DNA of 64,000 bases from Clostridium sp. AF15-31 (GCF_003461625.1 NZ_QTXL01000003.1:297299-361298), one strand, 5' to 3'; shown: positions 38,588 to 47,536, counted from the stretch's first letter. Notes: generated by a model not told the origin, from the letters alone. Made by a program: numbers and translations.

Positions 38588-40024
38588 TTATTCAGCTGAA
38601 ATACCTAATTCTGATGCACACTTATCCTGGATATACTTAATAGCTTCATCAACTGATTTGTATGTTCCTGAATTGTATGCTGTAGAAGCTTCATCAATAA
38701 ATGCCTTGATTGAAGCATCCTGGTATGTTAAGTTGCTGAGGTTAATACCTTCTGCTGATGCTGCCCATACTTCGATAGGATTCTGGCCACCAAGGAATTT
38801 AGCTGCTGCATTGTCAGCGCTAAGTTCGCCAGCGATAAGTCTAGCATTAGCTTCTTTGTTGTTTACACAGTCACCTGTCTTGTTTGTGATTTCAACACCT
38901 ACGTCTGGATCACATGTTAATTCGTAAAGAAGGAATGCAGCTAACTCAGGGTTATTTGTATCCTTACCTACACATACATATGTACCGCCCCAGTGATAAG
39001 ATGTAGGGCCTGTAACAGCTCCCCAGTTACCATCTGTAGCACCATTACCCTGCATTGAACCAATGAACCAAGGACATCCGAAGTAGCAGAATACCTTAGA
39101 ATCATCCTTCATATCTGCTGCCCATGAATTATCCCACATAGATGTGTTGTTTGAATATTCACCATCGTAAATCTTCTTAGCTGTCTCAAGATACTCTGTA
39201 ACTGACTTGTCAAGTGTAAGAGTTTCCTTTGAACCGTCATCTGTTACCCAAGGCTGTGACTGAGTATCCCAGATAGCATACTTAACATCAGGAGCACCAG
39301 ACACGATCTTGTATCCAGCAGCCTTTAATGTCTCAGCTGTCTCGAAGAACTTATCCCATGAAGCAAGTGCTTCCTGAACCTTTGCAGGATCATCTGTTCC
39401 AAGAACTTCCTTAGCGATGTCTCTTCTGTAGTATACAGAACCTGCTGTTGCCTGCCATGTTACACACTTAAGCTCGCCGTTTGTTGTACCATACTGCTTA
39501 GCGAAGTCGTATGAGTTAGCAAGCATCTCATCTGTGAAACCTAAGTCATACAGATTAGCTGTCTTTGAATCATCCTCTGACCAGTACTTAGCTACATCGT
39601 TATCAGCTGGGATAAGTGATGGATACTTGTCTCCGCTTGTAAGAGCTGTATCAATAGCTGTCTTGTAGTCATCTGATGTTCCACCAAGACCAAGTGTTAC
39701 GAACTCAACGTAATCCTTGTACTCTGGGAACTTGTCAAGAACGACGTTCAGCTTCTTTGAGAAATCTTCATCCCATGAATAAGCGTAGATCTTCTTGCTG
39801 TCATCCCATCCATCTGTGCTAGGAGCTTCGATCTTAGCTGCTCCTGAAGCGTCCTCTGATGATGCTTCTTCTGATGATGCATCCTCTGATGATGCTGCCT
39901 CTGATGTTGCTTCTGATGATTTTGACTCTGTTGTTGAGTTATCTGTCTTGTCACCACAAGCAACAAGTGATAATCCCATAGCAAGTGCTAATGAAAGAGC
40001 CAATGCTTTTTTGATTTTTCTCAC
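38588..40024 (-). CDS. Sugar-binding lipoprotein of a CUT1 ABC transporter
   Basis: 478 residues. Signal peptide with lipobox LVAC (Cys23) shows membrane anchoring. A Ser/Glu/Ala linker (residues about 31-62, encoded by an imperfect 18-base repeat around 39850-39900) separates the anchor from a type 1 extracellular solute-binding domain. Translation begins at GTG 40024 with AGGAGG eight bases upstream. It delivers an oligosaccharide to the two permeases that follow; the sugar cannot be told from sequence. It is the first gene of the operon and probably the most expressed. Confidence 0.93.
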   Translation of the reverse strand: MRKIKKALALSLALAMGLSLVACGDKTDNSTTESKSSEATSEAASSEDASSEEASSEDASGAAKIEAPSTDGWDDSKKIYAYSWDEDFSKKLNVVLDKFPEYKDYVEFVTLGLGGTSDDYKTAIDTALTSGDKYPSLIPADNDVAKYWSEDDSKTANLYDLGFTDEMLANSYDFAKQYGTTNGELKCVTWQATAGSVYYRRDIAKEVLGTDDPAKVQEALASWDKFFETAETLKAAGYKIVSGAPDVKYAIWDTQSQPWVTDDGSKETLTLDKSVTEYLETAKKIYDGEYSNNTSMWDNSWAADMKDDSKVFCYFGCPWFIGSMQGNGATDGNWGAVTGPTSYHWGGTYVCVGKDTNNPELAAFLLYELTCDPDVGVEITNKTGDCVNNKEANARLIAGELSADNAAAKFLGGQNPIEVWAASAEGINLSNLTYQDASIKAFIDEASTAYNSGTYKSVDEAIKYIQDKCASELGISAE

Positions 40025-40201
40025 AAAAAAACCCTCCTTTTAAAATATGTGTGCTATTCCTTTCATTCATACTTCTGCGGATTGACATCTGCATCTGTAT
40101 TATTTACTGGAATGCCTGCCACTTTTATACATGATCTGATTAACTTATCATTTACACAATATGTCAAACATGATTATGTATGTGGCTTTCTTAAGATATT
40201 A

Positions 40202-40221
40202 TTGACAAATTTCCTTGTCAA
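40202..40221. promoter_or_regulatory. Operator-like palindrome downstream of the sugar ABC promoter
   Basis: TTGACAA-ATTTCC-TTGTCAA, a perfect 7-base inverted repeat beginning a few bases after the predicted transcription start. Good position for a repressor. No regulator gene adjoins the operon. Confidence 0.6.
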
Positions 40222-40230
40222 CATAGGCTT

Positions 40231-40259
40231 ATTATAGGACATATTATCTAATTTGGCAA
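40231..40259 (-). promoter_or_regulatory. Promoter of the sugar ABC operon
   Basis: Minus-strand TTGCCA and a perfect TATAAT, spacer 17. It leaves a leader of about 200 bases before the GTG start. Confidence 0.8.
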
Positions 40260-40686
40260 GCCCTTTTTTATTCTTTTTTATCTTTTTTGTACATTTTTAA
40301 ATTTTCGTTTAAAAAAATTTACCAATTTGCGACACAGCTTATTTATACTATTTCCACAATTTTAGCTCAATTGACATACAATTTAAATCTTTATCTTTCC
40401 GTTGTCTCATTTTTCGCGTAGTTGCAGTTCTCTTTCTGTATAACTTCATCTATATATGATGTACATTGCGTATTCGTTAAAATGTATACGTTTTTACCAC
40501 AACGCATATCGCCAATTCTGTTTTTTACAAGGTACACGTCTTTATGATCTGCTAAATACATATTCTTTATATTGCATTTCTTATATTTTCATTCTTTTTT
40601 CATACTCTTTACCACGCCTGCTTCTTTTTATCCATTTCCATCTGTGTTATACTTATCATTATTATATAAGTAGAAAAGGAAACACT
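40260..40686. other. AT-rich intergenic region between divergent genes
   Basis: No gene is supported. An open frame from 40456 joins the next gene but has no ribosome site, and its predicted segment is unlike a protein start. A TATACT near 40652 could be the -10 box of the downstream gene; its -35 box is poor. Confidence 0.4.
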
Positions 40687-41694
40687 ATGAGCAACAACAA
40701 AAAGAAAAAGAAGAAAAACAACCATACCTCCGCAACTTCCAATGTACAGGCAAAAAAGCAGACTGCTGTGCAAACAGCAAAACCGGCTAAGGCACAAAAT
40801 ATCGAAACTAAACAGGAAACTGTCAATACTCAGGCTGCCGTCGAAAAGAAGGAACCGGTAAAGGTACAGACTATCGAAAACAAACAGGAGCCGCCGCACG
40901 AGTTCAAAGATCCACGCAAGGTTCCACCAAAGGAAGATCTTAAGATTGAGGACAAACTGGAATTTGCAACCATGTCCCGTAAGGAGCGTCGGGCAGCAAA
41001 AAGAAAACGATTAAAGGAAACGACCGAAGGAATGACCTTGGTGCAAAAGTTACAATACTTTTTATATGCGTATAAGATGGAGATCCTGCTACCGCTGATC
41101 GTGATCATCGCAATCAGCCTGATCGTAGTTGCATTCTTCCGCGGCAACAAACCGATCGCACTCTCCTACGCAGTTGTAAACTGTGAAGATCTGGAAGCAC
41201 TTGACACCTCTGTCATAGAAGCTGATTATTGGAACTACTATGGTTTTGATGACAATTATCAGTTTCAGAAAGTTCTGGATCTGAAGTATGATCCAAGCAT
41301 TAGCACCAACGAAGCATCTAAAGATGCCGAAAGCGGAAACTACATTGCATTTCCTACTCTATGTGATGAAAACTACTACGATATTATCATTACAGATAAA
41401 CGAGGGTTGGAATACTTAAGTGAAAGTTCGATCATTCATACGCTGGGTGAAGCATTGCCTTCCGATCTATATGATATTTTCACCGCTGATTATAATGATC
41501 AGATCACAACTTCTCCTGCTTACACAGGAAAGAGTGCTCCATACGCGATCAACATCAGTGATACCGACTTTGCAAAGAAACTGAATCCGGGATACGACGA
41601 TGTCTACATCTGTTTCCCCGGCGTATCCGAAGACAACCAGAAGCGTATCAAGCAGATCTGTAACTTCATCTTCGACCTCGGATTGGATTTATAA
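40687..41694 (+). CDS. Single-span membrane protein of unknown function
   Basis: I do not recognise this family. The ATG at 40687 follows AAAAGGAAAC. 335 residues: a very basic head (NNKKKKKKNN), then a low-complexity Lys/Ala/Gln/Glu stretch to about 110, a basic segment with RKERRAAKRKRLKE, one membrane helix (about 137-157, ILLPLIVIIAISLIVVAFF) and an external domain of about 175 residues rich in Asp, Tyr and Asn. The external domain has a mixed alpha/beta look with repeated DI/DD turns. The gene stands alone between the sugar ABC operon and an inverted repeat. Confidence 0.75.
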   Translation: MSNNKKKKKKNNHTSATSNVQAKKQTAVQTAKPAKAQNIETKQETVNTQAAVEKKEPVKVQTIENKQEPPHEFKDPRKVPPKEDLKIEDKLEFATMSRKERRAAKRKRLKETTEGMTLVQKLQYFLYAYKMEILLPLIVIIAISLIVVAFFRGNKPIALSYAVVNCEDLEALDTSVIEADYWNYYGFDDNYQFQKVLDLKYDPSISTNEASKDAESGNYIAFPTLCDENYYDIIITDKRGLEYLSESSIIHTLGEALPSDLYDIFTADYNDQITTSPAYTGKSAPYAINISDTDFAKKLNPGYDDVYICFPGVSEDNQKRIKQICNFIFDLGLDL

Positions 41695-41705
41695 ATAATA
41701 CCTAT

Positions 41706-41867
41706 ATAGAAGGAGATCACACAGGGCCGCCTCCGGAGCGATCCGTTATATGAATATCCCCACTATAAATGACTTGCTGCGGTTTCTGCTCGCAAACGTC
41801 ATATTATAGTGGGGATATTCATATAACGGCTCCACTCCAGAGACAACCCTGTGTGATCTTCTTCTAT
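41706..41867. repeat. Nested inverted-repeat element with CACTATAA core, copy B
   Basis: Two arms of about 68 bases (41706-41773 and 41798-41867) close on a loop of about 25 bases; they match at close to 88 percent. The outer stem includes GATCACACAGGG and CGTTATATGAATATCCC. The core, CCACTATAAATGACTTGCTG then GGTTTCTGCTCGCAAAC then GTCATATTATAGTGG, is shared with copy A at 28129-28442, but the outer stem is unrelated to that of copy A. The right end supplies the TAG stop of the CPBP protease gene. Confidence 0.8.
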
Positions 41868-42847
41868 CTAGCTATATTCTGTTTTGTTTCTTTTCTATTA
41901 TAATAGAACATTCCGAGGACTAAAACTGCTGCCATCACAACAGTTGCCACGATGCTGCCCTCCATGCCGAATTTACCGCCCGTCAGGAATATATTTCCCG
42001 GTTTGATCTCAGAGGAAAGAACAGCACTTCCTACGTTGGTTCCGCTGACAGAGATTCCATAGAAGGTTCCCTGCACGAAATTCCACATGCTGTGGTAGCC
42101 TGCCGCACCCCAGATGTCATTTGTTTTTATCACATAGAGTGACAAGAATATTCCAATCAACAGCAAGTTCAGGAACGCCAGAATCGTAAGTCCCGGATTC
42201 AACATATGGCAGAATGCAAATGCCAGTGAATTCACAAGAACAGCTTTTACTGCCGAGCTTCGTTTCATCAGGCTTATCATAAAATATCCTCGGAATGCGA
42301 TCTCCTCACTGAAGCCCTGTACCAAAAATCCGATAAAATACAAAAGCACGATCAGCAGATTGCAGTTCTGATTCCATCCCTTAATATTTATAAATCCAAG
42401 AGCAAAGCCTGCAAGTACACAAAGAGAAAAGGATACCGCGCCAACAAGCAAGCCCTGTACATAATGCTTTGCTCCATCTTTCTTAACAAGTCCCATAGAA
42501 TAATAGGAACGTTTTTCTATCTTATTACAATAGACCAGAACAGAAATGATCAGGATCAGTGTACAGAATAATGTAAGTATATACATTCCGTCTGTCATAT
42601 TGGTTGCCAGTTCCATCATATCCGAGAAAGATGAATCTCCGTTTAAGAACAGTCGCTGCAGTTGGTCAAACATTTCCATATCTGACAGGAACAGGTACAT
42701 TTCATATATTGCAGGAATCAAACCTGCAATAAAACTTCCGATCAGGAATACCAGAATAAACCGCCATATTTCCTTGCCAAACGAATAAATCTTTCCTTCT
42801 TCACCTGCACGTTTTGCAATCTCAGGCTTTACTAATCTCATATTCAT
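41864..42847 (-). CDS. CPBP family intramembrane protease (CAAX/ABI type)
   Basis: Membrane metalloprotease-like protein, 327 residues, about eight helices. The three conserved motifs are visible: EEIAFRG (EExxxR), FAFCHMLNPG (FxxxH) and HSMWNFVQG (HxxxN). The ATG at 42847 has GGGGG eight bases upstream; a GTG at 42856 would overlap that site. It follows the ABC-F gene by 36 bases. Bacterial CPBP proteins often serve in bacteriocin maturation or self-immunity, but no bacteriocin gene is seen here. Confidence 0.9.
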   Translation of the reverse strand: MNMRLVKPEIAKRAGEEGKIYSFGKEIWRFILVFLIGSFIAGLIPAIYEMYLFLSDMEMFDQLQRLFLNGDSSFSDMMELATNMTDGMYILTLFCTLILIISVLVYCNKIEKRSYYSMGLVKKDGAKHYVQGLLVGAVSFSLCVLAGFALGFINIKGWNQNCNLLIVLLYFIGFLVQGFSEEIAFRGYFMISLMKRSSAVKAVLVNSLAFAFCHMLNPGLTILAFLNLLLIGIFLSLYVIKTNDIWGAAGYHSMWNFVQGTFYGISVSGTNVGSAVLSSEIKPGNIFLTGGKFGMEGSIVATVVMAAVLVLGMFYYNRKETKQNIAR

Positions 42848-42883
42848 ATGAAACACCCCCTGTCTGCCACCTTAATCTCTGTC

Positions 42884-44515
42884 TTAATCTTCTCCTTCAA
42901 TATCCATGTTCATGATCTGACGTTTTCTAGCAAGTTCATCATTTGCCAGATATTCATCGTATGTTGTCTGCTTATCGATCAGGCCTGTATTTGTAAGTTC
43001 GATAATACGGTTTGCTGTTGTCTGTACGAACTGATGATCCTGTGATGAGAACAGAATAACACCAGGGAACTTGATCAGTCCATTGTTCAGCGCTGTAATA
43101 GACTCCATATCCAGATGGTTTGTAGGCTCATCTAAGATCAGGCAATTTGGAGCCATGATCATTAACTTGGATAACATACAACGAACCTTTTCTCCACCGG
43201 ACAGAACCTTTACCTTCTTAACACCATCGTCACCGGCAAATAACATTCTTCCAAGGAAGCCTCGTACATAAGTTGCATCCTTTTCTTCCGAATACTGTGT
43301 CAGCCAGTCTACGATGATCAGATCATTATCGAATTCCTTTGTATTATCCTTCGGAAAATAACCCTGCGAAGTTGTAACACCCCACTTAAAGCTTCCCTCA
43401 TCCGGCTTTTCTTCTCCCGCAAGAATCTTGAACAGCATGGTTGTTGCCTTTGTATTTGGTCCGACAAATGCAATCTTATCATCATGTCCTACTGTAAACG
43501 ACACATCATCTAAAAGCTTCTCACCTTCTACAGTCTTTGAAATATGAGATACGGTCAATACTTCATTTCCGATCTCTCTCTTTGGGCGGAAATCAATATA
43601 TGGGTATTTACGGCTGGATGGCTTGATATCATCCAGTTCAATCTTTTCCAGTGCTCTCTTTCTGGAGGTTGCCTGTTTGGACTTGGAAGCATTTGCCGAG
43701 AATCTCTGAATGAATTCCTGTAATTCCTTGATCTTCTCTTCCTTCTTCTTGTTCGCTTCTTTCATCTGCTTGATCATCAACTGACTGGACTCATACCAGA
43801 AATCATAGTTACCGGCATATAACTGGATCTTTGCATAATCGATATCGGCGATCTGAGTACATACCTTATTCAAGAAATAACGGTCATGGGATACCACGAT
43901 AACGGTATTCTCAAAGTTGATCAGGAATTCCTCCAACCATGCGATCGCATCCATATCCAGATGGTTCGTAGGCTCATCGAGAAGAAGAACGTCGGGATTA
44001 CCAAATAACGCCTGCGCAAGCAGTGCCTTAACCTTCAGTCCACCGTCCAGATCTTTCATCATCATATAATGATATTCTGTATCCACACCAAGGCCATTTA
44101 ACAAAGTCTCCGCATCGGATTCCGCTTCCCATCCGTTCATATCCGCGAATTCGCCCTCAAGTTCGGAAGCACGGATACCATCTTCATCTGTAAAATCTTC
44201 TTTTGCATAAATCGCATCTTTTTCTTTCATGATCTCATACAGACGCTTGTTTCCCATGATAACAGTATCGAGTACTGTGTATTCATCGAACTTGTAGTGA
44301 TCCTGCTGTAATACAGACAGACGCTCACCCTCATCCATTGTGACATCGCCCTTTGATGGTTCAATCTCTCCTGAAAGGATCTTCAAAAAGGTTGATTTAC
44401 CGGCTCCGTTTGCTCCGATCAGTCCGTAGCAGTTACCCGGTACAAATTTAATATTTACATCTTCAAATAAAGCTTTCTTTCCAAATCTTAATGTTACGTT
44501 ATTTGCACTTATCAT
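42884..44515 (-). CDS. ABC-F ATPase, YkpA/YbiT subgroup
   Basis: Soluble tandem ATPase of 543 residues acting on ribosomes rather than as a transporter. The first cassette has Walker A GANGAGKST and Walker B LLLDEPTNHLD, but its signature is LDGGLKVK instead of LSGGxK. The linker (about 230-320) is Lys-rich and helical (KEANKKKEEKIKELQEFIQR). The second cassette has a degenerate Walker A (GPNTKATTM) as is usual in the YkpA/YbiT group, with intact LSGGEKVR and LILDEPTNHLD. The QDH in FSSQDHQF replaces the usual switch SHD. The gene could influence translation or antibiotic tolerance; no resistance-type P-site extension was recognised. Confidence 0.9.
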   Translation of the reverse strand: MISANNVTLRFGKKALFEDVNIKFVPGNCYGLIGANGAGKSTFLKILSGEIEPSKGDVTMDEGERLSVLQQDHYKFDEYTVLDTVIMGNKRLYEIMKEKDAIYAKEDFTDEDGIRASELEGEFADMNGWEAESDAETLLNGLGVDTEYHYMMMKDLDGGLKVKALLAQALFGNPDVLLLDEPTNHLDMDAIAWLEEFLINFENTVIVVSHDRYFLNKVCTQIADIDYAKIQLYAGNYDFWYESSQLMIKQMKEANKKKEEKIKELQEFIQRFSANASKSKQATSRKRALEKIELDDIKPSSRKYPYIDFRPKREIGNEVLTVSHISKTVEGEKLLDDVSFTVGHDDKIAFVGPNTKATTMLFKILAGEEKPDEGSFKWGVTTSQGYFPKDNTKEFDNDLIIVDWLTQYSEEKDATYVRGFLGRMLFAGDDGVKKVKVLSGGEKVRCMLSKLMIMAPNCLILDEPTNHLDMESITALNNGLIKFPGVILFSSQDHQFVQTTANRIIELTNTGLIDKQTTYDEYLANDELARKRQIMNMDIEGED

Positions 44516-44601
44516 CGATACACATACCTTTCCATTTTTCTAATCTAAAAGTATATCAATTAGTTGAATATGTGTCAATTATGAAAAGAACGTATGTGCC
44601 T

Positions 44602-44643
44602 GAAAAAGCCGGAAAAGGCTCATTTTCCAAGTCTTTTCCGGCT
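44602..44643 (-). terminator. Terminator of the Cys-rich protein gene
   Basis: Perfect stem AGCCGGAAAAG / CTTTTCCGGCT followed by TTTTT on the minus strand. Confidence 0.85.
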
Positions 44644-44681
44644 GACCGGTCAGGGATGAACCCTTCAGTTCTGTTTTCCTG

Positions 44682-44870
44682 TTATTTCAGATTCTTTACA
44701 ATCGGATCATAAAGATCTAATTTACAATGTTCGTCCTTGCTGAAATGGGAACAGTTTAAGCAGCTCTTTTCACCATCCGCTTTGTTGGTCATGCTGTTGC
44801 AATGGCATGTCTTTTCATAAGCACTACAACGTTCTGCTACCTCATGATAGGTTTCTGTTGAACTTCTCAT
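44682..44870 (-). CDS. Small Cys-rich protein of unknown function
   Basis: 62 residues, no signal peptide or membrane segment. Seven Cys are arranged as C-x6-C-x-C, then C-x2-C-x7-C, with DGEKSCLNCSHFSKDEHCKL as the densest part; a zinc or Fe-S site is plausible. AAGGAGG stands seven bases before the ATG and a strong terminator follows, so this is a real single-gene transcript. No family is recognised. Confidence 0.8.
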   Translation of the reverse strand: MRSSTETYHEVAERCSAYEKTCHCNSMTNKADGEKSCLNCSHFSKDEHCKLDLYDPIVKNLK

Positions 44871-45076
44871 TGTTCTTACCTCCTTGACATTTGTCAGTCT
44901 TTCTCGCAGATTTCATAGATCCGGTCATGCGCCAACAACATCAGGCAATGATATCTGCATAACTGTCTATTATCATCTACATGCATTAGTATCTGCATCT
45001 TCCCCGTCATTTATTCCGAACATTACCGGATAGTGTAATGTTTATGTAAAACCATCATTTCTTAGCCGTTCTGTTC

Positions 45077-45105
45077 TTGACAAGATTTCCGCTATTCTGT
45101 ACAAT
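45077..45105 (+). promoter_or_regulatory. Promoter of the CorC-like gene
   Basis: TTGACA and TACAAT, spacer 17. Confidence 0.8.
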
Positions 45106-45138
45106 CAAAAGCAAAAATATTTTAGGAGATGATCTTTT

Positions 45139-46431
45139 TTGCACCCCAGTACAATTATCCAGTTATTTACAATTATTCTATTGATCCTGTTGTCGGCATT
45201 CTTTTCTTCTGCCGAAACAGCTCTTACAACGGTCAATAAATTCACTCTGCGTTCAATGGCTGACAATGGGAACAAACGTGCTGCCAGAGTTCTTAAACTG
45301 ATCTCTAACAGTGACAAACTAATCAGCACAATATTAATAGGTAATAACATCGTGAATATTTCAGCTTCCGCTCTTGCAACAACACTTACCACTAATTTAT
45401 TTGGAAGCAAGGCAGTCGGAATCGCAACAGGAATCCTCACCCTTTTGATCCTGTTATTTGGTGAGATCACACCGAAAACGCTTGCCCAAAATAACAGCGT
45501 TAAAATGTCAATACTTTATGTGGACGTCGTACGGTTTCTGGTATATATCTTTACCCCATTTGTATTCATTATAAACAAGATCTCTCATGTTATTTTCTGG
45601 ATCTTACGAATGGATACAAACGAAAGTGCCAAATCCATCACCGAAGATGAGCTGATCACTATGGTAAATGTCAGCGAGGAAGAAGGCGTTATCGAGAACA
45701 AAGAAAAGGAAATGATCACAAACGTAGTGGACTTCGGAGATTCCCGTGTACGTGATATTATGATTCCCCGTGCCGATGTGACCATGGTTCCTGTTACTGC
45801 TTCTTATGATGAACTGCTGAAGCAGTATATGGAGGTTCCTTACACCAGACTTCCTGTTTATAAAGATTCCCGTGATAATGTCATCGGCATCCTGCATGTA
45901 AAAGATCTGTTCTTTTATAAAGCGACCCATGACATTAACAATTTTGATGTTGCAAAAATTATTCGTGAACCACTCTATGTGTATGAATTTCAGAAAACAA
46001 ATGATCTTCTGACCAATATGAAATCCAGCTCCAACTCCATCGGTATCGTTCTGGATGAATACGGTGTCAGTGTCGGCCTGATCTCCATGGAAGATCTGAT
46101 TGAAGAGATCATCGGCGATATCAAGGATGAATACGACGATGCAGAACATAATAACATCGTAAAAATAGATGATACACACTACAGCATCGATGGTGGTATC
46201 AAGCTTGATGACTTAAACGATGCTCTGGATCTGGATATCGAATCCGAAGATTACGATTCCATCGGTGGCTATATCATTCAGTTATTAGATCACCTTCCTG
46301 CGGTCGGTGATACTGCATCCGACGGAGTGATCTCCTGTAAAGTCACAAAACTAGATAAAAAACGTGTATCCAGAGTTCTTCTTGAAATCCTGCCACAGCC
46401 AGATACCGACAATGATGACGACAACGAATAA
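45139..46431 (+). CDS. CNNM/CorC family (hemolysin-like) transport protein
   Basis: 430 residues. The N-terminal CNNM (DUF21) membrane domain (about 1-150) holds SSAETALTTVN and GNNIVN. Two CBS domains follow (about 195-325; MIPRADVTMVP, LPVYKDSRDNVIGILHVKDL, GIVLDEYG) and a C-terminal CorC_HlyC domain with DGGIKLDDLN. Relatives carry magnesium/sodium exchange or cobalt resistance roles. The start is TTG at 45139 with AGGAG ten bases upstream; no ATG precedes the first helix. It stands alone. Confidence 0.9.
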   Translation: MHPSTIIQLFTIILLILLSAFFSSAETALTTVNKFTLRSMADNGNKRAARVLKLISNSDKLISTILIGNNIVNISASALATTLTTNLFGSKAVGIATGILTLLILLFGEITPKTLAQNNSVKMSILYVDVVRFLVYIFTPFVFIINKISHVIFWILRMDTNESAKSITEDELITMVNVSEEEGVIENKEKEMITNVVDFGDSRVRDIMIPRADVTMVPVTASYDELLKQYMEVPYTRLPVYKDSRDNVIGILHVKDLFFYKATHDINNFDVAKIIREPLYVYEFQKTNDLLTNMKSSSNSIGIVLDEYGVSVGLISMEDLIEEIIGDIKDEYDDAEHNNIVKIDDTHYSIDGGIKLDDLNDALDLDIESEDYDSIGGYIIQLLDHLPAVGDTASDGVISCKVTKLDKKRVSRVLLEILPQPDTDNDDDNE

Positions 46432-46536
46432 TAAAGTCTTGCCTTATATAACTTTTACCTGTACTAAATTGCCAGTATCGTGCAGGTATACAGATACCAA
46501 CATAATTCTGAATTTATAAAAATTCTGGCAAAACGC

Positions 46537-46565
46537 TTGTGTTGTGGTTTTTATTCCTATATAAT
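46537..46565 (+). promoter_or_regulatory. Promoter of the DUF1836 gene
   Basis: TTGTGT and a perfect TATAAT, spacer 17. Confidence 0.75.
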
Positions 46566-46581
46566 AGAATACTAAGGTTAT

Positions 46582-46623
46582 AAAGTCCTGTATTTCATAT
46601 CATTTACATGAAAGCAGGACTTT
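46582..46623 (+). promoter_or_regulatory. Leader hairpin of the DUF1836 gene
   Basis: AAAGTCCTG / CAGGACTTT with an inner TTTCAT / ATGAAA helix, a few bases after the predicted start of transcription. It resembles an attenuator or a 5' stabiliser. Confidence 0.5.
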
Positions 46624-46668
46624 CCTATAGAATTCATACAGATTTGGTTATGTTTGGGAGAGATTCTA

Positions 46669-47382
46669 ATGAATAAAAATATTACTCGCAGAAAAAAACT
46701 ATTACAGATTGCAACTTCTCTAAGTTACATCGATCCAGATGATATACCTGAAATCGATCTATATATGGATCAGCTAACAACCTTTATGGAGGATAAGCTG
46801 AACGCTAATAAGCGAAGTGAAGATGACAAGACCATGACAAAGACCATGATCAACAATTATACGAAAAACAACCTTCTCCCACCCCCCGACAAGAAGCGTT
46901 ACTCCAAGGATCATCTGATCATGCTGTTGTATATTTACTACCTCAAGAACTTTGTAAGTATCACTGATATCCAGACACTTCTTGCCCCGATGAATAACAA
47001 CGACTGCTATAATGGCGAGTCCCCGGTCAATATCGAAGAGGTCTACCGCAAATTATTCAATTATGAGATTGATAACTATAACGATATTATCAAGAGCATT
47101 TTATCTACCTATGATAAGGCATCCGATATGTACGATCCGGAAACAGACGCTTATCTTCATGATATGTGTATGGTATCTATGTTGTCAGTTGATGTCTATG
47201 TTAAGAAGAAATGTATCGAACATCTGATTGATGATATGCATTCCGTTCAGGAACAAACATTAAAGCAGAATGCACAGAAAGCAAAAACTGCCGAAAAGGT
47301 TACTGCAAACAGCAAAACGAAAGCTACGGAAAATACCAAAGCAAATAGAACAACGACCGGCAGTAAAAATAGCGGACGCTAA
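46669..47382 (+). CDS. DUF1836 domain protein
   Basis: 237 residues, soluble. The central region (YSKDHLIMLLYIYYLKNFVSITDIQTLLAP) matches DUF1836, a Firmicutes-only family with a helical core resembling a winged DNA-binding head; the C-terminal 40 residues are a Lys/Thr/Asn-rich tail. A regulator role is suggested by fold only. The ATG at 46669 follows GGGAGAG. The gene has its own promoter and a hairpin in its leader. Confidence 0.8.
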   Translation: MNKNITRRKKLLQIATSLSYIDPDDIPEIDLYMDQLTTFMEDKLNANKRSEDDKTMTKTMINNYTKNNLLPPPDKKRYSKDHLIMLLYIYYLKNFVSITDIQTLLAPMNNNDCYNGESPVNIEEVYRKLFNYEIDNYNDIIKSILSTYDKASDMYDPETDAYLHDMCMVSMLSVDVYVKKKCIEHLIDDMHSVQEQTLKQNAQKAKTAEKVTANSKTKATENTKANRTTTGSKNSGR

Positions 47383-47485
47383 AGACAGCACCAAAGAATA
47401 AAAGCACGAACTTACCAGCAAAATAGATCCTTTGCACTAAATGAATACCGTTTTTCGGAAACAGACATTTCTGTTCCGAAATAAC

Positions 47486-47536
47486 AAAAGGCTGAACGTC
47501 TTGCACAAAAATGTACAGAGCATTCAGCCTTTTATT
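47486..47536. terminator. Two-way terminator
   Basis: Arms AAAAGGCTGAACG / CATTCAGCCTTTT between the DUF1836 gene and the decayed GH53 gene. A smaller hairpin (CGGAAACAGA / TTCTGTTCCG) lies just before it at about 47455-47480. Confidence 0.7.

Noticed and set aside
40456..40686. N-terminal extension of the orphan membrane protein
   Set aside because: No ribosome site, AT-rich and unlike a protein start; ATG at 40687 has AAAAGGAAAC upstream.
42884..44515. Degenerate second Walker A (GPNTKATTM) as a sign of a broken ABC-F gene
   Set aside because: This form is typical of the YkpA/YbiT subgroup; only the first signature change is unusual.
41864..44515. Bacteriocin immunity locus built on CPBP protease and ABC-F
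   Set aside because: No precursor peptide with a double-glycine leader or exporter adjoins them; the pairing alone is not enough.
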